Of a stretch of DNA of 56,646 nucleotides, positions 45,164-53,940 are shown piece by piece. This DNA comes from JAUXFK01 sp034189035. Its GTDB lineage: Bacteria > Desulfobacterota > UBA8473. The notes under the pieces were generated by a model. That model was not told the origin of the DNA. It searched no databases and was given only the letters and a program-made list of their open reading frames with translations. Location of the stretch: the NCBI GenBank assembly GCA_034189035.1, contig JAXHVA010000017.1:1-56646 (forward strand), read 5' to 3'. How positions within the stretch are numbered: position 1 is the stretch's first letter; every line of letters starts with the position of its first letter. A program made the translations under genes and the position numbers.

Positions 45164-47173
45164 ATGGAAAGAAGAGATGCAAAACAGATCATCAGCGAAT
45201 TGAAAGAGGAGATTAATCATCATAATTACCGATACTATGCCTTGGACGACCCTGAGATTTCCGATTCCAAATTCGATGAGTTGCAAAGACAACTGGAGAG
45301 ATTGGAACGCGAATTTCCAGAACTGGTTACCCCTGACTCTCCAACCCAGAGGGTAGGCGCCCGTCCTTTAGAAAGATTTAATACAGTAAGACACTCCATA
45401 CCGATGCTCAGCCTGGCCAATGTAATAGATGAACAGGAGGTCAGAGAGTTTGATCAGAAGATAAAGAAGAACCTTAACACCACGAACGATATACAGTACA
45501 TTGCAGAGCCAAAAATAGACGGTGTTGCGGTGGAGCTTATATATGACCGTGGAAGGCTGGTCGCAGGTTCTTCAAGGGGAGACGGGGTGTTAGGAGAAGA
45601 TATTACACAGAACATACGAACCATAAAGTCGATTCCATTAAGGCTCATTAGCAAACAAAAGGAGATTCCGGAGTACTTGGAGGTGCGAGGTGAAGTCTAT
45701 CTGGGTACAGAAGATTTTCAAAGGCTCAACATGCAAAGAAAAGAAAAGGGGGAACCGCTTTTTGCCAATCCCAGGAATGCAGCAGCAGGTTCATTACGTC
45801 AATTAGATTCTGTGATAACCGCAATAAGACCTCTTAGTATCTTTTGTCATGGTATAGGGGTTGTAAGGGGCAGATCATTCGATAACCAGCTAGAAACTCT
45901 GAATCTCTTTGCCCGATGGGGATTGAAAGTGATCCCCGATATTGCTATATGCAAAAACCTTGAAGAGATATTTCATTACTACAAAAGGATGACCCAAAGA
46001 AGAGATGACCTTGGATATGAAATCGATGGGATCGTCTTAAAGGTGAACTGCCTAAAATTACAGGAAAGACTGGGTTCAATATCGAGAAGCCCACGCTGGG
46101 CATTAGCATTCAAGTTTTCACCCAAGCAGGAAACCACAAAGATCAAAAAGATTGAACTCCAAGTAGGCAGGACAGGTGCCCTCACACCTGTAGCAATAAT
46201 GGAACCCGTGAGGATAGGAGGGGTAGAGGTGAGCAGGGCAAATCTGCACAACATGAATGAGATTGAAAAGAAGGATATACGGATCGGCGATACGGTAGTT
46301 GTTCAGCGGGCAGGAGATGTGATCCCTGAAGTGGTTAAGGTGATAGAGACAAAGCGCAATGGAGGCGAAGAGAAGTTCAGTATGCCGAAGCTCTGTCCTG
46401 TATGTGGGGCTGAAGTCTTCAGGCCGAAGGATGAGGCAGTCCACAGGTGTCTGGGGCTTTTCTGCCCTGCAAGATTGAAGGAGACTATCAAACACTTTGC
46501 CTCAAAAAGGGCTATGGCAATCGACGGGCTGGGAGACAAGCTGGTTGCCCAATTGACTGAAAGGGGTTTGGTTCGTAATGTTGCTGATCTGTATTCTATT
46601 CCCATGGAACAACTAGTGGGCCTTGAAAGGGTGGCAAGAAAATCTGCCTCAAATCTTTTAGAATCGATTGAAAAGAGTAAAGAGACCTCTCTTCAAAAGC
46701 TTATCTATGCTCTTGGGATAAGGCATGTAGGAGAGCATGTAAGCAAGATATTGGCTGATAACTTCCGGAATATAGAGTGTCTTATGAACGCAAGCGAAGA
46801 TGACTTGCTAGGTATCCATGAGATTGGGCCTGAAGTAGCAAAGAGTATTGTAAAATCATTCAGTCAAAAAGAGAACATAGAGGTGATCGAGAGATTAAGG
46901 GAGGCTGGGGTGAGATACCCTGAAAAGGCAGATGCAAAAGGAAGCAGCCTCGATGGTATGATATTCGTTTTTACCGGAAAGCTCAATTCATTTACACGGG
47001 ATGAGGCAAAAAAAAGACTAGAAGAATTTGGAGGTAAGACCTCGTCGAATGTGGGCACTAAGACGACACATGTTGTTATTGGAGATGACCCGGGCACTAA
47101 GGCAGAGAAGGCCAGAAGAATGGGGATCAAGATGATAACAGAGGACGAATTTAAAAAAATGCTTGATAGATAG
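45164..47173 (+). CDS. ligA: NAD-dependent DNA ligase
   Basis: Seals nicks during replication and repair. 669 aa, full length. AMP-accepting Lys117 in AEPKIDGVAVELIYDRG; Ia domain NHHNYRYYALDDPEISD at the N-terminus; OB domain; four-cysteine zinc finger CPVC...C...C (about 415-440); four helix-hairpin-helix motifs; C-terminal BRCT (about 590-669; GMIFVFTGKLNSFTRDEAKK). Confidence 0.96.
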   Translation: MERRDAKQIISELKEEINHHNYRYYALDDPEISDSKFDELQRQLERLEREFPELVTPDSPTQRVGARPLERFNTVRHSIPMLSLANVIDEQEVREFDQKIKKNLNTTNDIQYIAEPKIDGVAVELIYDRGRLVAGSSRGDGVLGEDITQNIRTIKSIPLRLISKQKEIPEYLEVRGEVYLGTEDFQRLNMQRKEKGEPLFANPRNAAAGSLRQLDSVITAIRPLSIFCHGIGVVRGRSFDNQLETLNLFARWGLKVIPDIAICKNLEEIFHYYKRMTQRRDDLGYEIDGIVLKVNCLKLQERLGSISRSPRWALAFKFSPKQETTKIKKIELQVGRTGALTPVAIMEPVRIGGVEVSRANLHNMNEIEKKDIRIGDTVVVQRAGDVIPEVVKVIETKRNGGEEKFSMPKLCPVCGAEVFRPKDEAVHRCLGLFCPARLKETIKHFASKRAMAIDGLGDKLVAQLTERGLVRNVADLYSIPMEQLVGLERVARKSASNLLESIEKSKETSLQKLIYALGIRHVGEHVSKILADNFRNIECLMNASEDDLLGIHEIGPEVAKSIVKSFSQKENIEVIERLREAGVRYPEKADAKGSSLDGMIFVFTGKLNSFTRDEAKKRLEEFGGKTSSNVGTKTTHVVIGDDPGTKAEKARRMGIKMITEDEFKKMLDR

Positions 47174-47239
47174 ATTCCCTTTGAATTCAGATTTGCTTAT
47201 TTAATTGCACGCCCCCATATCCTTGCAATGAATGATACG

Positions 47240-47860
47240 ATGATTACACACCCGTTGCAAATAAGGCTGGTGGGAGAGCCGCCTGTGGAGCAAAATTATT
47301 GCTCGCAAGTATTGCGCCCAAATCTACATTTTGCATTCCGATTTCAAAGGATAAGGTTATCTTCCTTTTGGCATCAAAGCCATACAAATTCCCTGCCCCA
47401 TAACCTAATAGCATTCCAAATGCATTCATTAATACAGCCCCCAGGATTAAACGGATAGTTCTAAAAATCTGTTATGGTTTATTGCAATGATATAAAGCAT
47501 ATGAATGTAATGGCAGCAGAAGTTAGAGCAGAAGACAATGAATGGCTCGAGCTCCTTTGCCTTATTTGTGTGGAAATGACGTATCGTGACTCCGACGATA
47601 ACCAGTATGACCACCATCAATGAAATCTGCCAGCTTATTTTGATAAAGGGCATGGAGGCTGTTGTTCTGGCGAATAGCTTGATAAGTGCTCAAGTAGGCA
47701 GAGGGGCTAAGACAGTAGCAAATATCGTCATAAATACCGAGTAGGCAACGTCAGCTCTAGCCAGAAAGGAGATCACATTGCTCGCCATGGCCCCAGGAAC
47801 CGCTCCTGCCAGTACAAAACCCGCAAAAATCAATGGAGGGAAGAATAAGACACAAAACCC
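47240..47860 (-). pseudogene. Decayed bile acid:sodium symporter (BASS) family transporter
   Basis: Read on the minus strand from 47860, consecutive frames give FAGFVLAGAVPGAMASNVIS, FLARADVAYSVFMTIFATVL, a stop, a membrane stretch (ISWQISLMVVILVIVGV), more stops, then LSFEIGMQNVDLGAILASNN and FAPQAALPPALFATGV. This is the order of conserved BASS segments (ASNVI-YLAKGDVALSV, EVGMQN-GLG, ALPAALF). The N-terminal half is missing and several frameshifts or stops interrupt the rest, so it cannot make a working carrier. Confidence 0.75.
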
Positions 47861-48052
47861 TAAAATCAATAGCTCTCATAACAATTCTAAATTACCTTTT
47901 TGCCCAAACGAGTACTTTTCTGATTGGACACAAATGAGATGATAATTATATACATGAATTGGGATTATATGATGGAATCGTTTTTCATTCAACCCATAAG
48001 TACCCCCCCCCCGTTTCGTCTTGACCATCACAGCATCATGGTATATAGTTTA
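47861..48052. other. Spacer with a C10 homopolymer
   Basis: No gene seen. A run of ten Cs at about 48003-48012 stands near the left end of the MITE at 48053 and may be unstable in length. Confidence 0.4.
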
Positions 48053-48204
48053 AATGGTTATTGATTTCGCTCCGAAAACATTATGTGTAACGTATTGATT
48101 CTAAAAAATAAGAGACGATAGCTTTCAATAAATACCTGATAATGCTATCCATTTAGTTAATAAAAACGAAAATTTATTTATTCGGAGTTAACTCAATAGT
48201 CATT
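48053..48204. mobile_element. 152-bp MITE with IS1595-related terminal repeats, copy 2
   Basis: Left end AATGGTTATTGATTTCGC then TCCGAA; right end TTCGGAGTTAACTCAATAGT then CATT. The right end matches, inverted, the terminus at 53397-53420 beside the IS1595-type transposase remnant at all but a few positions. It aligns throughout with copy 1 at 21935-22084. It carries no gene, so mobility would need a transposase in trans. Confidence 0.78.
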
Positions 48205-48221
48205 ATAGTGTATATATAAAT

Positions 48222-48402
48222 AAATGGTTTTTAATGATTTAGCTCTTTGAAAGGAGTCGCAAGAAGCGGCAATCAAATTCTAGTCCGTGTAAAAAAACTC
48301 GCATCTTTCCTCATATTCTTTCTTAACGCTCACTTGGATGCTCAAACAGCTACACGCATTAAAATTTAACCCCCCTTTTCTTGCTTGTTGGTATATAGAT
48401 AA
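48222..48402. repeat. Worn repeat unit related to the neighbouring MITE
   Basis: It starts with AATGGTTTTTAATGATTTAG, similar to the MITE ends, and contains TTCTTTCTTAACGCTCACTT at 48327-48346. The reverse complement of that block recurs at 48468-48490 (GTGAGCGTTAAGAAAGAACA), together with GCTCAAACAG / CTGTTTGAGC. So part of the next element is present here in inverted orientation. Confidence 0.6.
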
Positions 48403-48657
48403 AATGGTTATTGACTTAACTCAGCAAAGGCGGCCACATTGTAACCGTGCAACTGTTTGAGCAGTGTAGTGAGCGTTAAGAAAGAACAGGAGATTGTTTT
48501 TTTGTGGAGAGTCTTAAAAAGATATATTTATGATTGCCTAATGCAAATCATGAATACTGTTCTTTCTTTATGCTTACTCAATAGAGAGTTTTGCACGGGT
48601 TATAGTATGATTGCCTTTGCTGTGACCGATTTTTACTGAAGTAAGTCAATAAGCATT
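48403..48657. mobile_element. 255-bp MITE with long inverted arms upstream of aroB
   Basis: Left arm AATGGTTATTGACTTAACTC...CGTGCAACTGTTTGAG...TTAAGAAAGAACAG; the right arm read inverted gives AATGCTTATTGACTTACTTC...CCGTGCAAAACT...ATAAAGAAAGAACAG. The outer ends share AATGGTTATTGA with the IS1595-related ends, but the next bases differ (CAGCAAAGG), so it is a second, related MITE type. Its right end is 55 bp before the aroB start and may hold or displace the aroB promoter. A 60-codon frame inside it is not a gene. Confidence 0.7.
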
Positions 48658-48712
48658 CTAGATAGTTATCCAGAAAAACAGTAAAAAAATAATCGAATAA
48701 AGGGATGCATAG

Positions 48713-49780
48713 ATGGATAAGATAATCGTAGATCTTGGTAACAGGAGTTACCCTATTTACTTCGGATACAATACCCTTGACGATGTCGGCAAGGTCAGCT
48801 CTAAACTAGAAATCAGCAAAAGAATCGCTGTCGTCACGAATCCATCAATAGGGGACCTTTTTTTCAGTACTGTCGCAGGCAGTTTAGAGGATTCAGGTTT
48901 CAACGTCTCTATTATTGAAGTCCCTGATGGAGAAAAACACAAGTCGCTTGAGTGGGCGAGCATACTCTACGACAAGCTGATTACCCATAAGATGGATCGT
49001 AAGTGTGCACTTGTTGCCCTTGGCGGAGGTGTTGTTGGAGATATTACGGGTTTTGTTGCAGCAACCTTTCTTCGAGGGATTCCCTTTATCCAAATCCCTA
49101 CAACCGTATTGGCCCAGGTAGATAGCAGTGTTGGCGGAAAGACAGGTGTAAATCACCCCAAAGGAAAAAACCTAATTGGTGCATTCTATCAGCCCAAACT
49201 GGTCTTCATTGATGTCAGCACTCTACAAACCTTAAAGAGGGAGGAACTGCTCTCTGGACTGGCTGAGGTTATAAAGTATGGGGTTATCTGGGATGCTGAC
49301 CTCTTCAATTTTATAGAGGATAATTTAGAGAAAATCCTCAATCTCGATCAGTTATCCGTTTTAAAGGTTGTAAAAAAGTGCTGTTCAATAAAGGCCAAGG
49401 TCGTTGAAGAGGATGAAAGGGAAGGCGGACTCCGGTCAATATTAAACTTTGGGCATACAATAGGTCATGCAATAGAGGCATTAACCGACTATAAGCGTTA
49501 TAAGCATGGCGAGGCAGTTGCTATTGGTATGATAGCAGCGGCGAATCTATCCGTTAAGCTTGGTGTCTGTAGTAAAGATATCTTCTTTCGAATCAAAGCA
49601 TTGGTTCAAAGAACGGGTCTTCCAACGGAATTGCCAAAATTCTCAAAAGAAGAATATGCCCGGGCCATGAAAATGGATAAAAAGATAGGAAGCTCTGGAG
49701 TTAAGTTTGTATTGACAGAGGATATCGGCCGTGTTATATTTAAAACCATCTCAACGGAGGAAGTCTCTAACCTTTTGTAA
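48713..49780 (+). CDS. aroB: 3-dehydroquinate synthase
   Basis: Second step of the shikimate pathway: DAHP to 3-dehydroquinate, with NAD and Zn or Co. 355 aa. NAD-binding GGGVVGDITGFVAATFLRG; substrate segment IPTTVLAQVDSSVGGKTGVN; metal ligands in LAEVIKYGVIWD (Glu), NFGHTIGHAIEAL and YKHGEAVAIGM. Heads the run aroB-TPR-aroQ-pepQ-efp. Confidence 0.96.
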   Translation: MDKIIVDLGNRSYPIYFGYNTLDDVGKVSSKLEISKRIAVVTNPSIGDLFFSTVAGSLEDSGFNVSIIEVPDGEKHKSLEWASILYDKLITHKMDRKCALVALGGGVVGDITGFVAATFLRGIPFIQIPTTVLAQVDSSVGGKTGVNHPKGKNLIGAFYQPKLVFIDVSTLQTLKREELLSGLAEVIKYGVIWDADLFNFIEDNLEKILNLDQLSVLKVVKKCCSIKAKVVEEDEREGGLRSILNFGHTIGHAIEALTDYKRYKHGEAVAIGMIAAANLSVKLGVCSKDIFFRIKALVQRTGLPTELPKFSKEEYARAMKMDKKIGSSGVKFVLTEDIGRVIFKTISTEEVSNLL

Positions 49781-49953
49781 TAAAAGTGATAACTTTTCAT
49801 TTGGTGTCAATATCCAGTGACCATCCAGCAATGACCATTCTTTTTTCAAATTCAATAAAGGTGAAGAAAATATGGTGCATATTCCATGAGGCAGGTTCAA
49901 AGATTGGGTAAAAAGGCCATGTATGAATCTACACTGTCTAAGGGGTATCTATA

Positions 49954-51051
49954 ATGGATGAAACGATTGATAAAGCGATTCGAGTATGCGTGAATAAACT
50001 GAAGGTGAATCCGCAGGATTGGAATGCGAGGGCTTTCTTAGGGAGATGCTATTTAAAGAAAGGGATGATGCAAGAGGCTCGTAAAGAACTCGAAGAGGCT
50101 GTCAGGGTTGTCTCCAATAATAAGGTGATATTTAAATTATTAGCAGATATCTACGAGAATGAAGGCAGAACAAAAGAAGCTAAATGGATATACCGAATAT
50201 ATTTATCTATGGATATTGAGGATTCCAAGACTGACTCATCCCTGCATTCGATAAAAACAGATGATCCAATTAAAAAAGAGGCAAAAAGCGATATAAAACG
50301 GAAGAAGCCCATTAAAAAAGAGGAGAAAAGTAAACAAGAAACACCAGAGTCTGTTATAAAAGAGAAACAGCAAGCAAAGAAAGAAGAGAAATTAAAGGAA
50401 AAGAAAAGGATATCTACAACGACGATAGCGGATATTTATTTGAAGCAGGGCTATATGGATAAGGCGTTGTCAATCTATCGAGAGATATTGGCAAAAGACC
50501 CGACAAATACCGAGGTACAAGAGAAAATAAACTCTATAACACATAAAAAAGAAGAAGTATATATCCCTCCCATAAAGATAGAATCTCTAGATGATTTAGA
50601 GTTGTCCCTGCATTCGATAAAAACAGATGATCCAATTAAAAAAGAGGCAAAAAGCGATATAAAACGGAAGAAGCCCATTAAAAAAGAGGAGAAAAGTAAA
50701 CAAGAAACACCAGAGTCTATTATAAAAGAGAAACAGCAAGCAAAGAAAGAAGCAGAGGAAGAAGAGAAATCAAAGGCAAAGAAAAGGATATCTACACCGG
50801 CTATAGCGGATATTTATTTGAAGCAAGGCTATACGGATAAGGCGTTGTCAATCTATCGAGAGATATTGGCAAAAGACCCGACAAATACCGAGGTACAAGA
50901 GAAAATAAACTCTATAACACATAAAAAAGAAGAAGCATATGCCCCATCCAGGAAGGCGAAGTCTTTGGATGATTTAAAGAAAGAAATGGTTATTGCTACA
51001 TTAAATAAATGGCTCGACAACCTTCTAAGGTTAAAAGGAAGATCGATTTGA
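49954..51051 (+). CDS. TPR protein with an internal near-identical duplication
   Basis: 365 aa. An N-terminal TPR pair (NPQDWNARAFLGRCYLKKG.., then KLLADIYENEGRTKEAKWIY) is followed by two copies of a unit of about 122 residues. Each unit has a Lys/Glu-rich low-complexity part (HSIKTDDPIKKEAKSDIKRK...) and one TPR (ADIYLKQGY-DKALSIYREIL). The DNA copies, 50241-50606 and 50607-50984, are nearly identical apart from a 12-bp insertion, so the duplication is recent. Tandem units suggest repeat-number variation. No signal peptide; function unknown, probably a scaffold. It lies between aroB and aroQ. Confidence 0.85.
   Translation: MDETIDKAIRVCVNKLKVNPQDWNARAFLGRCYLKKGMMQEARKELEEAVRVVSNNKVIFKLLADIYENEGRTKEAKWIYRIYLSMDIEDSKTDSSLHSIKTDDPIKKEAKSDIKRKKPIKKEEKSKQETPESVIKEKQQAKKEEKLKEKKRISTTTIADIYLKQGYMDKALSIYREILAKDPTNTEVQEKINSITHKKEEVYIPPIKIESLDDLELSLHSIKTDDPIKKEAKSDIKRKKPIKKEEKSKQETPESIIKEKQQAKKEAEEEEKSKAKKRISTPAIADIYLKQGYTDKALSIYREILAKDPTNTEVQEKINSITHKKEEAYAPSRKAKSLDDLKKEMVIATLNKWLDNLLRLKGRSI
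50241..50984 (+). repeat. Tandem 366-bp duplication inside the TPR gene
   Basis: The unit beginning CCTGCATTCGATAAAAACAG at 50241 recurs at 50607, 366 bp (122 codons) later, in the same frame. The second copy has GCAGAGGAAGAA inserted in its Lys/Glu-rich part and a handful of substitutions (for example TCTGTT to TCTATT, ACAACGACG to ACACCGGCT). Confidence 0.9.
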
Positions 51052-51070
51052 ACTAAAAACGGAGCTATTG

Positions 51071-51514
51071 GTGAAAAGATTACTGGTAATTCATGGGCCG
51101 AATCTCAACCTGCTCGGCAAGAGAGAACCGAAGATATACGGGAAGCTTACATTAGAGGAGATCAACAAGAGAATAGGAAGGACTGCAAAAGAAGAAGGGG
51201 TCTCCGTTGAAGTATTCCAATCAAATTATGAAGGGGAACTGGTTACCAAGATTCAGGAGGCTATGGGGCTATTTGATGCGCTTATTATAAATCCAGGTGC
51301 CTATACCCATACAAGTGTTGCGATCAGAGATGCTGTTGTTGCTGTTGGGATACCTACTCTAGAGATTCATCTGTCGAATATATATAAGAGAGAGGATTTC
51401 CGCAGAAAATCGATGCTACAAGATGTTGTTGAAGGCCAAATCACTGGCTTTGGAACGGACAGCTATCTTCTTGGTATAAAAGGCGCAGTCGGTATATTAA
51501 AAAGAGACGAATAG
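51071..51514 (+). CDS. aroQ: 3-dehydroquinate dehydratase, type II
   Basis: Third shikimate step. 147 aa from the GTG at 51071 (GGAG six bases upstream); a TTG one codon earlier is too near the ribosome site. HGPNLNLLGKREPKIYG holds Tyr23 and Arg18 of the active site; EVFQSNYEGELV, NPGAYTHTSVAIRDAV (His) and PTLEIHLSNIYKREDFR complete it. The stop is one base before pepQ. Confidence 0.96.
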   Translation: MKRLLVIHGPNLNLLGKREPKIYGKLTLEEINKRIGRTAKEEGVSVEVFQSNYEGELVTKIQEAMGLFDALIINPGAYTHTSVAIRDAVVAVGIPTLEIHLSNIYKREDFRRKSMLQDVVEGQITGFGTDSYLLGIKGAVGILKRDE

Positions 51515-51515
51515 G

Positions 51516-52583
51516 GTGAGGGAAAGAGCGTGTCAGAAGATAAAAGAGAGACTGGACTCGTATAGTCTGGATGCCATTTTAATCTCCAGTTTGGATAATA
51601 TACGATATATAAGCGGTTTTACCGGGTCAGAGGGCATCATAATGTTTTGCCGAGATCAGAGCTATTTTTTAACTGACTCCAGGTATACAACTCAGGCAGC
51701 AGAACAGACCAGCGGTTTTATTGTCCAGCAGTACCGTAAAAAAGAGAGTGAAATTTCTGAGCTGATTATAAGGCTTTGCTTTAAGAATGTAGGATTTGAA
51801 CCAAAACATATTACATTTGAGGCATATAACAAACTGTCGGAGAACCTGCAGGATACCAGGCTGATTCCGATTCCAAAGGGACTGGAAAGTATAAGGAGTA
51901 AAAAAGAAGAAGCGGAAGTCGAATCCATTAAAGAGGCAATTAGGATTGCATCAGAGAGTTATCTCCAGGCAATTAAGAAGATTGAATTTGGGATTGAGGA
52001 GCGAGAGGTTGCCTTAGAGATAGAATACCTTATCAAGAGAAGGGGGGGGCAAGGTATACCTTTCGATATCATCGTTGCCTCAGGGAAAAGGGCAGCACTA
52101 CCGCATGGTGTCTCTTCGAATAAGAGGATAGAAAAGGGAGATCTCGTTTTAATAGACTTTGGTGCCCGTTATCAGGGGTATTGCTCTGATGAGACACAAA
52201 CTCTTGTCGTTGGCAAACCGACACACGAACAAAAAAAGATTCATCAAATCGTGAGGGATTCTCAGCAAAAGGCCTTTGAAGCGATTAAACCCGGGGTAGA
52301 CGTTACGAAGGTTGATATTGCAGCAAGAGACTATATCGAGAAGGCAGGCTTTGGTAAGTACTTTGGTCATGGTACAGGGCACGGTGTGGGATTAGCGGTT
52401 CATGAAATGCCCCATATTTCGCCTTTGAGTGAGGGAATAATAGAGGAAGGGATGGTATTTACTATAGAGCCTGGCATCTATATACCTCGGTGGGGAGGGG
52501 TCAGACTCGAGGATATGATTCGAGTCACCTCCTTTGGATGTGAAAGATTGACTTATTTATCAAAGGACCTGTATATCGCTTAA
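51516..52583 (+). CDS. M24-family Xaa-Pro aminopeptidase / dipeptidase
   Basis: 355 aa, starting GTG at 51516 right after aroQ. N-terminal creatinase-like domain (to about 125), then the pita-bread catalytic domain. Five metal ligands are visible: two Asp in LIDFGARYQGYCSDETQT, His in GHGTGHGVGLAVHEMP, Glu in MVFTIEPGIY and Glu in RLEDMI. Removes or splits peptide bonds before proline. Its place directly before efp, which rescues ribosomes at polyproline, is a conserved arrangement. Confidence 0.9.
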   Translation: MRERACQKIKERLDSYSLDAILISSLDNIRYISGFTGSEGIIMFCRDQSYFLTDSRYTTQAAEQTSGFIVQQYRKKESEISELIIRLCFKNVGFEPKHITFEAYNKLSENLQDTRLIPIPKGLESIRSKKEEAEVESIKEAIRIASESYLQAIKKIEFGIEEREVALEIEYLIKRRGGQGIPFDIIVASGKRAALPHGVSSNKRIEKGDLVLIDFGARYQGYCSDETQTLVVGKPTHEQKKIHQIVRDSQQKAFEAIKPGVDVTKVDIAARDYIEKAGFGKYFGHGTGHGVGLAVHEMPHISPLSEGIIEEGMVFTIEPGIYIPRWGGVRLEDMIRVTSFGCERLTYLSKDLYIA

Positions 52584-52618
52584 ATAAAAACCCGTTCATA
52601 GAGGATAAAAAGGGAGCT

Positions 52619-53191
52619 ATGTATTCAACATCGGATTTTCGTAAGGGATTAAAGATCGAACTCGAGGGGAAACCCCATGAAATTATAGAATTTTTACATG
52701 TAAAACCTGGAAAAGGTGGTGCATTTGTCAGAACAAAATTGAAAAACTTGATCACCGGCCATGTTATTGACAGGACATTTAGATCAGGAGAAAAAACGGA
52801 GAAACCGGATCTTTTAGAGAGTAAAATGCAGTACCTCTACAATACTGAAGACAAATACTGTTTTATGGATCAAGAGACTTACGAGCAGACTTACCTGACA
52901 GCAGAACAATTGGGAGAAAAGAAAGGCTTTCTCCAGGAAAATATCATCACCACTATACTTTTTCATAATAACGAACCTATCGGCATAGAGCTTCCAATCT
53001 TTGTAGAGATTGCTATTTCTGATACGGAACCAGGATTGAAAGGCGATACAGCTTCAGGAGGAAGTAAGCCAGCTACCATTGGAACTGGAGCAGTTATCCA
53101 GGTGCCGTTATTTTTAGAAAAAGGAGATGTGATAAAGATTGATACCCGAACAGGGGAGTATATCGAAAGGGTAACCAAGCGTGGAGGATAA
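52619..53191 (+). CDS. efp: Elongation factor P
   Basis: 190 aa, three beta-barrel domains. Helps the ribosome form bonds between prolines. The tip loop KPGKGGAF carries Lys32, the residue modified in many bacteria; no epmA/epmB-type modifying gene is next to it. The C-terminal KIDTRTGEYIERV is the EF-P signature. AAGGGAG precedes the ATG. Confidence 0.96.
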   Translation: MYSTSDFRKGLKIELEGKPHEIIEFLHVKPGKGGAFVRTKLKNLITGHVIDRTFRSGEKTEKPDLLESKMQYLYNTEDKYCFMDQETYEQTYLTAEQLGEKKGFLQENIITTILFHNNEPIGIELPIFVEIAISDTEPGLKGDTASGGSKPATIGTGAVIQVPLFLEKGDVIKIDTRTGEYIERVTKRGG

Positions 53192-53396
53192 CCTTCAAAT
53201 TCCATTCACTGCGACCCTCTAGTCAACACTCTACTTTTTATAAGGCAATCATAGTTGTTCATGTCATTGGTTTGTGTTAACTAAACTTCTCCCTCCTAGA
53301 GGCCCCTTCATTTATTAATCACAAAAAGTAATTGAAATTCTACCCTAAGCAGAGAGGCCATTTTAGTGGAGTATTTTTAGTAAAGGGATTAAATTT

Positions 53397-53420
53397 AATG
53401 GTTATTGAGTTAACTCCGAA
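53397..53420. repeat. Terminal inverted repeat of a decayed IS1595-family element
   Basis: AATGGTTATTGAGTTAACTC followed by CGAA. It abuts the stop codon of the transposase remnant (which starts at 53402 on the minus strand) and matches the ends of the MITEs at 48053 and 21935. The opposite end of the IS is missing. Confidence 0.7.
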
Positions 53421-53940
53421 AATCTGATCCCTTTTGAAGCGATACAGGCAGTTAGTAATCTATCAAAGAGCTGAATTTCCCACCATCGCTGATTGAACCG
53501 ATAACAGAATTCATCAAGATAGGTTTTAAGATGTTTCCTGCCAATTCCATGGAAGGTTCCAAGGATAAATGCCTTAGTATTGGAAATCAAAATCTGGACC
53601 CATTTCATTACTTCATGGGCTTTTTTGTCCTTGACCACCTCTCGTTGATGTTTATGAGCACTCTTGCCAACAATATTATAGGCTGGAAATCCGTCCGACT
53701 TGACGGGTTGCTTTCCCATAATATCTGCTTTTACCAAAGCATCAATGGTTTAACTATCAACATTGTTGACTACTGTAATCTTGGCATAGCTGACACCCTC
53801 TCTATTGGTGGAAGCCTCAGCTATCACAGTGGCTTTGGAACTCCCCCGTTCCCTTTTGTCTCCCCCTTTCTTATGTGCACCAAAGAAAGAATCGTCGATT
53901 TCAACTATCCCTGCCAGTTGATAATTGGTATCTTGATACT
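53402..53940 (-). pseudogene. IS1595-family (ISXO2-like) transposase remnant
   Basis: Minus-strand frames read YQLAGIVEIDDSFFGAHK, the ERGSSKATVIAEA segment, a stop after TVVNNVDS, and then VKADIMGKQPVKSDGF ... GIGRKHLKTYLDEFCYRFNQR. This is the order of the ISXO2-like DDE domain: the D in EIDDS.FGG, the D of KSDG, and the H/N...FCYRFNRR end. The N-terminal zinc ribbon and first helices are cut off at the junction with the glycyl radical enzyme fragment near 53938. Stops interrupt the frame at least twice. Not functional. Confidence 0.82.

Noticed and set aside
48457..48639. 60-codon open frame upstream of aroB
   Set aside because: It lies entirely within the inverted arms of the MITE and has no protein-like features.
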